A DNA stretch of 64,000 nt from NCBI GenBank assembly GCA_021325365.1, contig JAJPHF010000026.1:1-64000 (forward strand), in the 5' to 3' direction. A program made the translations under genes and the position numbers. This DNA comes from Pseudomonadota bacterium. Lineage in GTDB: Bacteria > Chloroflexota > UBA6077 > JAJPHF01. Positions 8,788 to 17,212 of the stretch are shown piece by piece. Each line of letters opens with the position of its first letter. Positions within the stretch are counted from its first letter, which is position 1. The notes beneath the pieces are model-generated. The model saw only the letters and a program-made list of their open reading frames with translations. It did not search any database and had not been told where the DNA came from.

Positions 8788-9906
8788 ATGGACGACGGCA
8801 TGCAGCAGGGCTATCTGATTATCGCCGACATCTCCGGCTACACTGCTTACCTCACCGGCACCGAGCTGGCACACGCGCAGAACATCCTCAGCCGGCTGAT
8901 TCAGACGATCCTCGACGCCTACCGGCCGCCCATCGAGCTGGTCGAGCTGGAGGGTGACGCCGTCTACGTCTACCTGCCCGGCGCCGATGCGGGGGACCAG
9001 GCCGTGCTCGGCGCGATCGAGCGGGCCTACTTCGCCTTTGCGCGCCAGCGCGACAGTATGGGCCACCTGGCAGCCTGCGTCTGCGCCGCCTGTCGCAATC
9101 TGCCCATGCTGGATTTGAAGTTCGTCGTCCACTTCGGCGAGTTTGCCGTGCAACGCCTCGCGGGGCGGTCGAAGCCCATTGGCCCCGACGTGATCCTGGT
9201 CCACCGCCTGCTGAAGAACCACGTCGCCGATGTGATGGGGCTGCGCGCCTACGTCTTCTTCACCGACGCCGCGCTGGCCCGCCTGGGCCTCGACGCCGCG
9301 GCGCTCGACCTGCGGCACCACCGCGAGGAGTACGAGCACCTCGGGGAGGTCGGCGGCGCCGTGCTCGACCTGGCCGCGCGCTGGGAGCAGGAGCGCGCGC
9401 TGCGCCGCCTGCGCCTCGATCCGGCGGCCGCGCGCAGCGAGCACGCGGTGGACGTTCCCGCGCCGCCGGAGGTCGTCTGGGCCTACCTCACGCGCCCCGC
9501 CTTCCGCGCCCGCTGGGAGCCCGGTCTGGCCGGCGCAGCGGCCGGGGACACTGCCGAGCACGCGCCCGACGAGCACACCCACGGCGCCGGGGGATCCACG
9601 CTGCTCGACTGGCAGCCGTTCGAGTACTACACGCTCAGCCGCGCGCTCGACGCCCCCCTGGCGCCGCGCGTCACCCTCACCACCGAACTCACGCCCACGC
9701 CCGGCGGCACGCGCGTCGCCTGGTACTGCGCCCCCGCCGCCGGCCTGCGTGCGGCGCTCGGCTTCACCCTCGGGCGCGGCAAGCTCCAGGCCAGCCAGCG
9801 CGCCGGCGGCGAGCGCCTCGCCAGCGTGCTCGCCGCCGAGTGGCCGCCGCCCGCCGCTGAGAGCGCGCCCGAGGGCGCCGCGACGCCACAGCTGGAGGAC
9901 AGGTAG
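8788..9906 (+). CDS. DUF2652 (nucleotide-cyclase-like) protein with SRPBCC domain
   Basis: A 372-residue soluble protein. Residues 5-205 match the DUF2652 pattern: GYLIIADISGYTAYLTGTEL (the cyclase-fold ADISGYT strand), then ELEGDAVYVYLPG, CRNLPMLDLKFVVHFGEFAVQ and KPIGPDVILVHRLLKN. These are the adenylate/guanylate cyclase fold elements, although the second metal-binding position is not evident. Residues about 225-365 form a START/SRPBCC-type lipid or hydrophobic-ligand-binding domain (EHAVDVPAPPEVVWAYLTRP...RWEPG). The start is ATG 8788, preceded by GGCGGAGGCGACC; the upstream in-frame extension is Arg-rich and unlikely. The role is unknown; a ligand-responsive nucleotide-signalling protein is conceivable but unproved. 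Confidence 0.75.
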   Translation: MDDGMQQGYLIIADISGYTAYLTGTELAHAQNILSRLIQTILDAYRPPIELVELEGDAVYVYLPGADAGDQAVLGAIERAYFAFARQRDSMGHLAACVCAACRNLPMLDLKFVVHFGEFAVQRLAGRSKPIGPDVILVHRLLKNHVADVMGLRAYVFFTDAALARLGLDAAALDLRHHREEYEHLGEVGGAVLDLAARWEQERALRRLRLDPAAARSEHAVDVPAPPEVVWAYLTRPAFRARWEPGLAGAAAGDTAEHAPDEHTHGAGGSTLLDWQPFEYYTLSRALDAPLAPRVTLTTELTPTPGGTRVAWYCAPAAGLRAALGFTLGRGKLQASQRAGGERLASVLAAEWPPPAAESAPEGAATPQLEDR

Positions 9907-9907
9907 A

Positions 9908-11017
9908 TCACGCGACGATCAGCGCCTCGTGCCCGCGCTTGGAGATCGGGGCCAGGTCCGCGGCGATGCAAGCCCACGTGTCGCCGCCGTCGTCGCTGGC
10001 ATAGACCTCGCCGCCCGTCGTCGCCGCGTACAGCGAGAAGCCGGCGCCCCAGTCCTCCAGCGTCACCGCCCCGAACTCGTGCTGCGTGTCCGCGGGCAGG
10101 CCGTTCGTGAGCCGCTCCCACGTCTGGCCGGCGTCCGTGCTGCGGTAGATCTTGCCGCCCGCGTGGTGGGTCTGCCGCCAGGTGGCCGGGTTGTGCTCCG
10201 CCGCGGCCACGAACATTATGTCGGGCTGGCGCGGGTGCATCACCAGCGCGTCGGGATACACGTCCGCCGCCCAGCCGGGCGCCATCCGCCGCTCCCAGCC
10301 CCTGCCGCCGTCCCGGCTGACGTAGAGCCCCGCCCCGCCGCTCACGAACAGCTTGCGCGGGTCGCGCGGGTCGATGAGCGCCTTGTGGACGTCGTAGAAC
10401 ACGTCCATCGAGCGCGTCTTGTCGTTGTAGAAGCCGAGCGTGTTCAGCTCGCGCCACGTCTCGCCGTAGTCCTCGCTCTTGAGCAGCGCGCCCTGCTCGA
10501 TGCAGGCGTAGACCACCCGCTCGTCCACCGGGTCGAAGGTGATGAACTTGGTGTGCGCGACGTGGGGCGGCGGCGGGAACCACCACTGGTCCACCGTCTT
10601 GACCTGGCGCAGCCCGGGCAGGTGCGTCCAGTGCGCGCCGAGGTCGTCGCTGTAGAACAGGTTGGCGGGCTCGGTGCCGGCGAACAGGCGCATCCGTCCC
10701 TTCACGCGGCGCGCGGCCAGGCTGAACACGTCGTCGATGAACAGGCCGTTCTCGCGCCGCTCCCACGTGCGGCCGCCGTCGGTGCTCGCGTGCAGCCCGC
10801 CGTGAAACGCGCCCGCGAAGATCGTGCCGCTGTCGGGCTCCACGACGATCGCGCTGATGAAGCGGCCCTCGAGCGCGCGGTGCGCCAGGCGCCAGGGGGC
10901 GCCGGCCTCGCCGCGCGCCAGAATGACCAGCCCCTCGCGCGTGCCGACCAGCAGCTCCCGTGTGGGTGCCGGCGACGAGTAGACGTTCGGGCCACTGTGT
11001 GTGAGTCCCACGGCCAT
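9908..11017 (-). CDS. BNR/YVTN-type beta-propeller protein
   Basis: A 369-residue propeller with several Asp-box (BNR) motifs: HASTDGGRTWERR, LKSEDYGETWREL, YVSRDGGRGWERR, YRSTDAGQTWERL and YASDDGGDTWACI, spaced about 50-70 residues apart as in sialidase-like or photosystem-stability-factor-like propellers. No catalytic Arg triad of sialidases is apparent, and no signal peptide is present with the chosen start (ATG 11017, preceded by GGGAGGGTAGCTGC). It begins VGLTHSGPNVY and RELLVGTREGLVILAR, the first blade strand. Such proteins are annotated as WD40/YVTN/BNR-like exo-alpha-sialidase relatives; function unknown. It ends 1 base from the end of the convergent DUF2652 gene. Confidence 0.75.
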   Translation of the reverse strand: MAVGLTHSGPNVYSSPAPTRELLVGTREGLVILARGEAGAPWRLAHRALEGRFISAIVVEPDSGTIFAGAFHGGLHASTDGGRTWERRENGLFIDDVFSLAARRVKGRMRLFAGTEPANLFYSDDLGAHWTHLPGLRQVKTVDQWWFPPPPHVAHTKFITFDPVDERVVYACIEQGALLKSEDYGETWRELNTLGFYNDKTRSMDVFYDVHKALIDPRDPRKLFVSGGAGLYVSRDGGRGWERRMAPGWAADVYPDALVMHPRQPDIMFVAAAEHNPATWRQTHHAGGKIYRSTDAGQTWERLTNGLPADTQHEFGAVTLEDWGAGFSLYAATTGGEVYASDDGGDTWACIAADLAPISKRGHEALIVA

Positions 11018-11195
11018 GCAGCTACCCTCCCGGCCCGGCATCCGCCCGGGCCCCGCTCCGCGGCGTATCCTCCGCGCTGCAACTGGTATAGTGGAAGTGA
11101 CGGCGGTTGCGCCAGCGCCCGGCAGGCGCCGGGCCGGCCGCCAGTACCCAGGCGCGGACAGCAGGGGAAACGGCTGCTCCGCCAGGAGTAAGACC

Positions 11196-11642
11196 GTGGC
11201 GAAGGAAGCGCCGGCCAAGCCAGCCGCTCCCAAGAAGCGACCCGAGCGGCCCTTTTACTGGGACATCCCGAACATTGCCGAGGAGGGCGACTACTCGACC
11301 AAGAAGCGGCGGCCCCCCGAGATCGCCCTGCACAACGAGGACAAGTGTACCGGCTGCCAGGGCTGCGTCCCGTTCTGCCCCGTGAACTGTATCGAGAGCC
11401 TGCCCGAGGGCACTTATCCCGATCGCCCGATCCAGCCCGTGCAGGACCGCTGGGACGAGTGCATCGGCTGCGGCATCTGCGTGCGCATCTGCACGAAGGT
11501 AGTGGGCTGGGACGCCATCCGCATGGTGCCCGTGGACGAGTTCATGGAAGTGACGGGCATCGAGATCAGCCAGGTGACGCCCGAGCGGCCGCCGCCGGTC
11601 CGCTCGCTGCCGCGCGCCGACTACCCGCCGTATCCGGAATGA
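11196..11642 (+). CDS. Ferredoxin with two 4Fe-4S clusters
   Basis: A 148-residue cytoplasmic electron carrier. Two cluster-binding motifs are complete: CTGCQGCVPFCPVNC (C-x2-C-x2-C-x3-C-P-style) near residue 50 and CIGCGICVRICTK near residue 89. The N-terminal 45 residues are basic and proline-rich (KPAAPKKRPERPFYWDIP) and the C-terminal tail is proline-rich, which makes it longer than ordinary 2[4Fe-4S] ferredoxins. The GTG start at 11196 is chosen because AGGAG precedes it by 8 bases and the upstream open frame is Pro/Arg-rich shadow sequence. A TATAGT at 11087-11092 may belong to its promoter. Its redox partner cannot be inferred from the neighbours. Confidence 0.85.
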   Translation: MAKEAPAKPAAPKKRPERPFYWDIPNIAEEGDYSTKKRRPPEIALHNEDKCTGCQGCVPFCPVNCIESLPEGTYPDRPIQPVQDRWDECIGCGICVRICTKVVGWDAIRMVPVDEFMEVTGIEISQVTPERPPPVRSLPRADYPPYPE

Positions 11643-11654
11643 TCTAACCCCTCG

Positions 11655-11745
11655 GCCCCTCTACCTTGAGAGAGAGAGGGGGGGGAGCCACCCCGGCCTC
11701 GTCCTCTCCCCCTTCCCACAATGGGAGGGGGCGGGGGAGTGGATC
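11655..11745. repeat. Intergenic C/G-tract palindromic repeat, degenerate copy
   Basis: Pyrimidine-rich runs alternate with G-rich runs (CCTCTACCTTGAGAGAGAGAGG, then CTCTCCCCCTTCCCACAATGGG followed by AGGGGG) between two convergent genes. They can fold into short hairpins and resemble the CCCTCTCCCCCTGGGAGAGGG units at 21,024 and 41,024 and the array at 57,554. It may act as a bidirectional terminator between the ferredoxin and EF-P genes. Confidence 0.5.
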
Positions 11746-11753
11746 CGCGGCCC

Positions 11754-12314
11754 TTACGCTCGGCTCAGGTACTCCCCCGTGCGCGTGTCCACCCGGATCT
11801 TGTCGCCCTCGTTGATGAACAGCGGCACCTGCACGACTAGACCTGAGTCCATCGTGGCCGGCTTCATCGCGCCGGAGACGGTGTCGCCCTTCACGCCGGG
11901 GTCCGTGTGGGCCACCGTGAAGTCGAGCGTGATGGGGAAGTCCACGCCGATCGGGCGATCGTCGTAGAACTGCACTTGCAGCTCCAGCCCCTCTTGCAAG
12001 TAGTAGCGGCCGTTCTCCCCCAAGTCGGCGTCGGACAGCGTGATCTGCTCGAAGTCCTGCTGGTCCATGAACACGTGGCCGGTGTCGTCGGAATAGAGGT
12101 ATTGCATGGGCCGCGTGTCCAGGAAAGCGCGCGTGAAGCGCTCGCTCGAGGGCACGTTGCGCTCGACCACCGCGCCCGTCTTGATGTTCTTGAGCTTCAT
12201 CTTGATGATGTTGCCACGCATGGCAATCTTGAACGACTGATACTCGACGACCTGCCACAGGTTGCCGTCGATGTCTAGCACCATACCGCGGCGCAATTCC
12301 GTGGGCTGAATCAT
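11754..12314 (-). CDS. efp: Translation elongation factor P
   Basis: A 186-residue, normal-length EF-P with its three barrel domains: KOW-like domain I (MIQPTELRRGMVLDIDGNLWQVVEYQ), OB domain II (RAFLDTRPMQYLYSDDTGHVFMD...) and C-terminal OB domain III ending DKIRVDTRTGEYLSRA, the standard EF-P signature. It binds ribosomes stalled at polyproline. The start at ATG 12314 has GAGGAGAGCC upstream. The domain I loop that normally carries the modified Lys or Arg (PGKG) reads SFKIAMRGN here; an ungapped alignment puts Met at the tip position, with Arg next to it. It is read from a promoter at about 12,510-12,539 with a 190-base leader. Confidence 0.93.
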   Translation of the reverse strand: MIQPTELRRGMVLDIDGNLWQVVEYQSFKIAMRGNIIKMKLKNIKTGAVVERNVPSSERFTRAFLDTRPMQYLYSDDTGHVFMDQQDFEQITLSDADLGENGRYYLQEGLELQVQFYDDRPIGVDFPITLDFTVAHTDPGVKGDTVSGAMKPATMDSGLVVQVPLFINEGDKIRVDTRTGEYLSRA

Positions 12315-12509
12315 TGGCTCTCCTCTGTTGCTTGGTTGCTCGCTCCCGCCGGCCGAGGGGCCGCCGGGGGACGCTTGGTGATGGTGAGGTGCTGGCAGCC
12401 TGGCGGTCGCGCCAGCCACGCGGCGCCCGCTCGCGGCCGGCGGGCGGCCCGCGTCGCGGATACCGCGCGCCTGGCGTCCTCATCCCGTCGCACGCGCGAT
12501 AGCACTTAA

Positions 12510-12539
12510 AGTGTACGGGCTGGCGCAAAGGACGGTCAA
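12510..12539 (-). promoter_or_regulatory. Predicted sigma70-type promoter of efp
   Basis: On the minus strand, TTGACC (12534-12539) is followed after 18 bases by TACACT (12510-12515). This would start transcription near 12,503, about 190 bases upstream of the efp start codon. Confidence 0.5.
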
Positions 12540-12626
12540 TTGCCGGCCATGTGCCCCGCAGGTCGGGCGGCTGCTCGCGCGCCGCGGAGGGGCGCAGCAT
12601 GCCCCGGCCGTCAGCTTGGAATAGCC

Positions 12627-12655
12627 TTTGCGCGGGGCCGCGGCGGCGCTATCAT
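12627..12655 (+). promoter_or_regulatory. Possible promoter of the kinase-like gene
   Basis: TTTGCG (12627-12632), a 17-base spacer and TATCAT (12650-12655) lie just upstream of the start codon at 12,676. The match is moderate, and the leader would be very short (about 15 bases). Confidence 0.3.
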
Positions 12656-12675
12656 TAGCGGTCGGGAGGCGGGGG

Positions 12676-14514
12676 ATGCAGCAAGCGAGCGTGATGGCGC
12701 CCGAGGGCCAGACGTTTGGCCCGTATCGCTTATGGGAGGTGGTGGGGCGCGGCGCGCTGACGGTCGTGTATCGCGCCGAGCAGCCGGCGCTGCGCCGCTG
12801 GGTGGCCGTCAAGCTGCTGCCGCCCCCGGTCGCGCCGACCGAGTTCCCGGCGCGGTTCGTGCGCGCCGCCGAGGACTGGGCCCGCCTGGAGCACCCGCAC
12901 GTCCTGGCCCTGCACGACTACGGGCAATGCCAGGGCCAACCCTTCCTGGTGACGCCGTTCGTGGACGGCGGCAGCCTTGACGCGCGGCTGGCGGCGGGGA
13001 TGCCGCGCGACGCGGCCCTGGGCGTGCTGCTGCACGTGTGCGGCGCCCTCGCCTACGCTCACCGCCAGCGCGTGATCCACGGCGCCGTGACGCCGAGCAG
13101 CGTCCTCTTGCGCGACGGCCACGGGCCGGCGCTGGCCGATTTCGGCCTGGCCCGGCTGCTGGAAGCCACGGGCGCCACGCCCCCGCAAGGCGTCTTCGGC
13201 ACCCCCGAGTACCTGGCGCCCGAGCAGGCGCGCGGTGCGCCGATCGACGCGCGCGCCGACGTCTACGCCCTGGGCATCATCCTCTATCGCATCCTGGCGG
13301 GCGTGCTGCCCTTCACCGGCGCATCGGCGGCCCACGTGCTCGCCCTCCAGCGCGAGACGCCCTGGCGCCCCCTCGAGCTGCCGCGTCCCGAGGCCAGCCG
13401 CGTGTGGAACGCGGTGCTGGTCCGCGCGCTCGCGAAGGCGCCGAACGAGCGCTACCCCACGGCCGAGGCGCTGGCCGCCGCGATCCAGGCGGCGATGCGT
13501 CAGGAGCAGGCGCTCACCGGCGGCTCCCCGTCCAGCGCGGTGCTCTGGCAGCCCGTGCGTCCCGTCCCCGCGCCCGGCCCATCGGCCGCGGCACACTCCC
13601 CGGGCGCTCAGCCCCTGACGACGGCGGTGCCTTCGATGCGCGCCGCGGCGACCGCGGCGCGACCTGCTGGCGCCGCGGGCCCGCAGCGCGCGGCGCTGCG
13701 GCCCGCCGCCGCGCCCGGCGACGCCGCGCGGCGCGCCCCGCGCGCGCGGACCGCCGGAGCGCCGAGCGGGACGCGGGGCCGGCTCCTGCCCTGGCTGGCG
13801 CTGGGCGCGGTGCTGGGGCTCGGCCTGCTGGCGGTCCTGATCGCGCAGTCGCCGGGCGTGCCCGACAGCGTCGGCGCGGCGCCCCACGTGGCTGCCGCCT
13901 CAGACGCCGCGGCGGACGCGGCCGACGCCGACGCGCCGGCCGATGGGCCGGCCATCCTGCTGCAAGACGATTTCGCCGACCCCAACAGCGGCTGGCCGCG
14001 CCAGTCCAGCGACCTGGCGACGCGGCGACTGGGGTACGTCGACGGGGAGTACTCCATCGTCAAGGTGGCCAACAGCCCCGGCGCCCCGTTCGTCTCTCGC
14101 GACTCGCGGCTCGGCGACTTCCTGTGGGAGATGGACACGCGCCTCCAGCCGCCCACCGACAATGCCTATGCCTATCTCGACTTCCGCCGCCAGGACAACG
14201 GCGACCACTACTCGTTCATCGTGGACCCCAACGACGGCACCTTCCGGCTGGAGCGCGCGCAGGGGCAGAGCCGCGACGAGCTAGTGCGCTGGACGCCGAG
14301 CGCGGCCATTCGCCGCGGCACCCAGCGCAACCGGCTGGGCGTCCGCGCGGAGGGCGCGACGATCACGCTCCTGGCGAACGGCGAGGTGCTCGCCCAGGTG
14401 CAGGACGACAAGCTGTCCGACGGCGGCATCGCCTTTGGCGTGGGGAACTTCCGCAACGGCGCGGCCGACGGGCGCTTCGACAACCTGCTCATCACCGCGC
14501 TCGGGCCGTCCTGA
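12676..14514 (+). CDS. Membrane serine/threonine kinase-like protein, probable pseudokinase, with extracellular LamG-like domain
   Basis: A 612-residue protein: Hanks-type kinase fold (residues about 16-275), a Pro/Ala-rich linker, one membrane span (about 372-393, LPWLALGAVLGLGLLAVLIA) and an extracellular domain of about 180 residues resembling a LamG/3-keto-disaccharide-hydrolase-type sandwich (DDFADPNSGWPR...). VAVK Lys46, the alpha-C Glu66, DFG (155-157) and APEQ are present. The catalytic loop, however, reads HGAVTPSS (135-142) in place of HRDxKPxN: Asp to Ala at 137, Lys to Thr and Asn to Ser. This predicts little or no phosphotransfer and a role as a ligand-sensing or scaffolding pseudokinase. 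Start ATG 12676 follows GGGAGGCGGGGG; a second ATG lies six codons on. Confidence 0.85.
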   Translation: MQQASVMAPEGQTFGPYRLWEVVGRGALTVVYRAEQPALRRWVAVKLLPPPVAPTEFPARFVRAAEDWARLEHPHVLALHDYGQCQGQPFLVTPFVDGGSLDARLAAGMPRDAALGVLLHVCGALAYAHRQRVIHGAVTPSSVLLRDGHGPALADFGLARLLEATGATPPQGVFGTPEYLAPEQARGAPIDARADVYALGIILYRILAGVLPFTGASAAHVLALQRETPWRPLELPRPEASRVWNAVLVRALAKAPNERYPTAEALAAAIQAAMRQEQALTGGSPSSAVLWQPVRPVPAPGPSAAAHSPGAQPLTTAVPSMRAAATAARPAGAAGPQRAALRPAAAPGDAARRAPRARTAGAPSGTRGRLLPWLALGAVLGLGLLAVLIAQSPGVPDSVGAAPHVAAASDAAADAADADAPADGPAILLQDDFADPNSGWPRQSSDLATRRLGYVDGEYSIVKVANSPGAPFVSRDSRLGDFLWEMDTRLQPPTDNAYAYLDFRRQDNGDHYSFIVDPNDGTFRLERAQGQSRDELVRWTPSAAIRRGTQRNRLGVRAEGATITLLANGEVLAQVQDDKLSDGGIAFGVGNFRNGAADGRFDNLLITALGPS

Positions 14515-14526
14515 GCGGCCGCCCGC

Positions 14527-16425
14527 CTACTCGCGGTCGCCGTCGCCGACCGGCCGGTTCTGGGCGCTGCCGCCCGCAGCGGGCGCCCCGCCGGTGCCCA
14601 CGAGCGTGACGTTCCGGGACGGCTGGTAGACGCTCTTCAGCGGCAGCGTGCGCACGTCGCCGTCCTCCGTGACCGTGCGCGTCACGACGACCGTGAACCC
14701 CTCGCGCGCGGCCTCGACGGCGATGCGCCGCCCGGCCGGCAGCGTCGCGTCCTCCTCGACCACCGGCGTCGGGTCGGCGGGGACGCGGTCGGTGATCTGG
14801 GCCGGCGCGACCTCCACCTTCCAGTCCGGCTTCGTGCTGTACAGCCGGAACGTCACGCTGTCGGCGTCGGTGCTCGCCTGGATCAGCACGGCGTGGGGCG
14901 TCGTGTTGACGAACTGCATATCGAGGTTGGCGTCCTCGTCCACGGTGGCGTCGAGCCCGACCACGTCGCGCGACGTGTAGGCCGGGATCCAGTACAGGTG
15001 CCAGTGGCGCTCCTCCAGGCGGTAGCCGCCCCAGAAGAACGCCTGGAACAGCGTGGTCGCCACCTGGCAGATGCCGCCCGCCACCGAGGGGACGGTGTGC
15101 AGGCCGTCCGCGCCGCTCGTGATGCCAAAGCCCCACTGGTAGCCCGTCTCCAGCGTGGTCGGGCCGACCTCGCGGTTGAACGAGAACGTCCCCCCGGGCG
15201 GCACCACGACGCCGTTCAGGCGCTCCGCGGCGAGGCGGATGTTGTGCGCCTTCTCGGGCACCGAGCCCGCGAACGACGTGCGGCTCTCCTCGATCTGCTC
15301 GGTGATGCCGAGCGCCGCCAGGTTGTCGCCGGTAACGGCGGGCGCCGCGACCTGCACCGGCAGCGTTACCGTGTGGTCGTCCGTCGTCAGGTGAGCGAGG
15401 ATCGCCTGCTGCGTCGCGGCCTGGTCGAGCTGCCGGCCGGCCGCCGCCGCGCGCGTCACCTGCAGGTTGCCGCCGTTCCAGTCCAGGCGGGCGTTGCTGG
15501 CGGGCTGGTCGATCTCCTTGGCGAGCGCGGCGACGCGCTTGCGCACGGCCGCGTCGTCCACGCGCGCCGTGAGCGGCTGGCCCGGCCCGCCGTCGAACTG
15601 CAGCCAGTCCACCAGCTCGCGTGGCGTGACGGTCCACTCCCTGTCCTCGTAGCGCAAGACGAGCGGCTGGGCGAGCAGGCGCGTCGCCGTGTCGCGCGCC
15701 TCCGTCCGCAGCGCGTCGGGCGTCTGCGGCGGCGTCTCGGCCACGGGCAGCGCGACCTCGCTCGCGCCCGCGCGCTGCGCCTCCCGCACCCGGGCCGCCG
15801 CGGCGGCCACGTCGAGCTGCCGTCCCACCTGGCTCGGCGTGTACGCGATCGTCGCGTCGGGCTGCACGAGCAGCTTGGCGTCGCGCGCCGGCCGGTCGAC
15901 CTCTTGCGCCACCCCCTGCAAGTAGGCGTCGAGCGCCGCGTCGTCGAAGGCCAGCGCGGCGTCGACCGCGTAGTGCCGGGTCGCGGCCGTGTACTGCGCG
16001 GCAAGCCGGCGCAGCGGGTTGCCGCTGCGGCCGACGGCCAGCGCGCGATCGGCCAGCGCCTCTGGCGCCAGGCGCAGGCCCAGGTCGCGCCAGGTCGCCG
16101 CATGGCGCGTCTCGGCCGCTTGCACGGTGACCGGCGCCGCCAGCACCGTGTCCGCCTGCGCCGCCAGCGCCGCCACCGCCTCGTCGCGCGTCCGCCCGCC
16201 CAGATCGACCCCCAGCGCCTCGACGCCCGGATAGGCGCGGCCCGCGAACGCGACCTGGTAGCCCCCGAGCGCCGCGCCCGCCAGCAGCAAGACCGCCGCG
16301 AAGCCCGCAAGCGCGCCCAGCGGGGCGCCCCGCCAGGCGCCGGCCGCCCGGCCGGGGCGCCCGGCCGGCTCCCACGCCGCGTCCCATCCCGTCTCGGGGC
16401 GCTGTTCCGACTCGCGCTGCGCCAT
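14527..16425 (-). CDS. VanW-family protein with peptidoglycan-binding repeats and G5 domain
   Basis: A 632-residue, single-pass membrane-anchored envelope protein. A cytoplasmic Gly/Arg-rich tail of about 35 residues precedes the membrane span (LGALAGFAAVLLLAGAALGGYQVAF). Two or three repeats of the PG-binding-4 type follow (about 75-390; VEALGVDLGGRTRDEAVAAL and later copies with Q-x-D/LNW strands), then the VanW domain (about 395-525; ERLNGVVVPPGGTFSFNREVGPTT, PSVAGGICQVATTLFQAFF, HLYWIPAY) and a C-terminal G5-like domain (about 535-600, VEVAPAQITDRVPADPTPVVEEDATLPAGR). Family members sit in the cell envelope; the exact function of VanW is unknown. Start ATG 16425 follows GGGAGTGAGCG. Divergent from the CYTH gene. 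Confidence 0.88.
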   Translation of the reverse strand: MAQRESEQRPETGWDAAWEPAGRPGRAAGAWRGAPLGALAGFAAVLLLAGAALGGYQVAFAGRAYPGVEALGVDLGGRTRDEAVAALAAQADTVLAAPVTVQAAETRHAATWRDLGLRLAPEALADRALAVGRSGNPLRRLAAQYTAATRHYAVDAALAFDDAALDAYLQGVAQEVDRPARDAKLLVQPDATIAYTPSQVGRQLDVAAAAARVREAQRAGASEVALPVAETPPQTPDALRTEARDTATRLLAQPLVLRYEDREWTVTPRELVDWLQFDGGPGQPLTARVDDAAVRKRVAALAKEIDQPASNARLDWNGGNLQVTRAAAAGRQLDQAATQQAILAHLTTDDHTVTLPVQVAAPAVTGDNLAALGITEQIEESRTSFAGSVPEKAHNIRLAAERLNGVVVPPGGTFSFNREVGPTTLETGYQWGFGITSGADGLHTVPSVAGGICQVATTLFQAFFWGGYRLEERHWHLYWIPAYTSRDVVGLDATVDEDANLDMQFVNTTPHAVLIQASTDADSVTFRLYSTKPDWKVEVAPAQITDRVPADPTPVVEEDATLPAGRRIAVEAAREGFTVVVTRTVTEDGDVRTLPLKSVYQPSRNVTLVGTGGAPAAGGSAQNRPVGDGDRE

Positions 16426-16444
16426 CGCTCACTCCCGTGGGCCG

Positions 16445-16470
16445 TTGTAACAGTCTTCGCAAACTATACT
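16445..16470 (+). promoter_or_regulatory. Possible promoter of the CYTH gene
   Basis: TTGTAA (16445-16450) and TATACT (16465-16470) occur in the 77-base divergent gap, but the 14-base spacer is short, so only the -10 element is persuasive. The -10 lies 33 bases before the GTG start. Confidence 0.35.
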
Positions 16471-16502
16471 ACCGGTGCCTCGCCGCACCGGGAGATTTTG
16501 CC

Positions 16503-17054
16503 GTGAGCGCCGCCGAGCCGCCCCTGGAGATCGAAGCTAAGTACCGCCTGTCTGGGCCAGACGACGCCGCGCGGCTGCGTGCCCGCCTCGCGGGCCTCGG
16601 CGCCCGGCCGGCCGGGCGCCAGGCCGAGGACAACGTCCTGTTCGACCGGCCCGGCGGCGCGCTCGCTGCCGCCCAGCGCGTCCTGCGCCTGCGGACGCTC
16701 GACGGCGGCCCCGCGGGGCGGCTGACGTACAAAGGCCCCGCCGCCTACGACGGCGCGGTAAAGCGCCGCGTCGAGCTAGAGACGGCCGTGGCCGACGTGG
16801 CCGCCACCCGCGCGATCCTCAAGGCGCTCGGCTACACGCCCACCATCCAGTACGCGAAGCAGCGCGAGACCTGGCAGCTCGACGGCGCGGCGGTCGCCCT
16901 CGACGAGCTAGCCTTCGGCCACTACTGCGAGATCGAGGGGCCGCCCGAGACAATCGCCCGCCTCGCGGTGGCTCTCGGCCTGCCGCCCGAGACGGCCGAG
17001 CCCCTCGGCTATCCGGCGCTGATGGCCCGCCACCTCATGGGGCCGGGCCGCTGA
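16503..17054 (+). CDS. CYTH-domain protein (CyaB/thiamine-triphosphatase-like)
   Basis: A 183-residue CYTH tunnel-fold enzyme, which acts on triphosphorylated or nucleotide substrates with divalent metals. The N-terminal signature EIEAKYRL (ExExK) is present, followed by the expected alternating Arg/Lys/Glu strands: QRVLRLRT, GRLTYKGP, KRRVELETAV, YAKQRETWQL, ALDELAFGHYCEIEGP. That pattern is typical of class IV adenylate cyclase/CyaB relatives in bacteria without cAMP signalling, where tripolyphosphatase activity is common. The GTG start gives the ExExK motif at residues 9-13, as usual for the family. Note that a cNMP-binding transporter fusion lies 1.1 kb downstream; no direct link can be claimed. 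Confidence 0.85.
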   Translation: MSAAEPPLEIEAKYRLSGPDDAARLRARLAGLGARPAGRQAEDNVLFDRPGGALAAAQRVLRLRTLDGGPAGRLTYKGPAAYDGAVKRRVELETAVADVAATRAILKALGYTPTIQYAKQRETWQLDGAAVALDELAFGHYCEIEGPPETIARLAVALGLPPETAEPLGYPALMARHLMGPGR

Positions 17055-17212
17055 CCCACGCTAGCGCCTCGCCAGAGCAGCGCATACGGACCGTGAGCGG
17101 CCGGCGGAGGGGCCGATGCAAGCGTGATTCGTCCCCGCCCACGGCCGTCGAGGCCGCACCGCCGGCGCCGCTCGGATCGCCCCTTCAGCGCGCCTCGCCG
17201 GGCACCCGGCGC

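Noticed and set aside
14893..16506. A 537-codon plus-strand open frame opposite the VanW gene
   Set aside because: Antisense shadow of the VanW coding sequence, full of Arg/Val/Gln low-complexity sequence with no motif.
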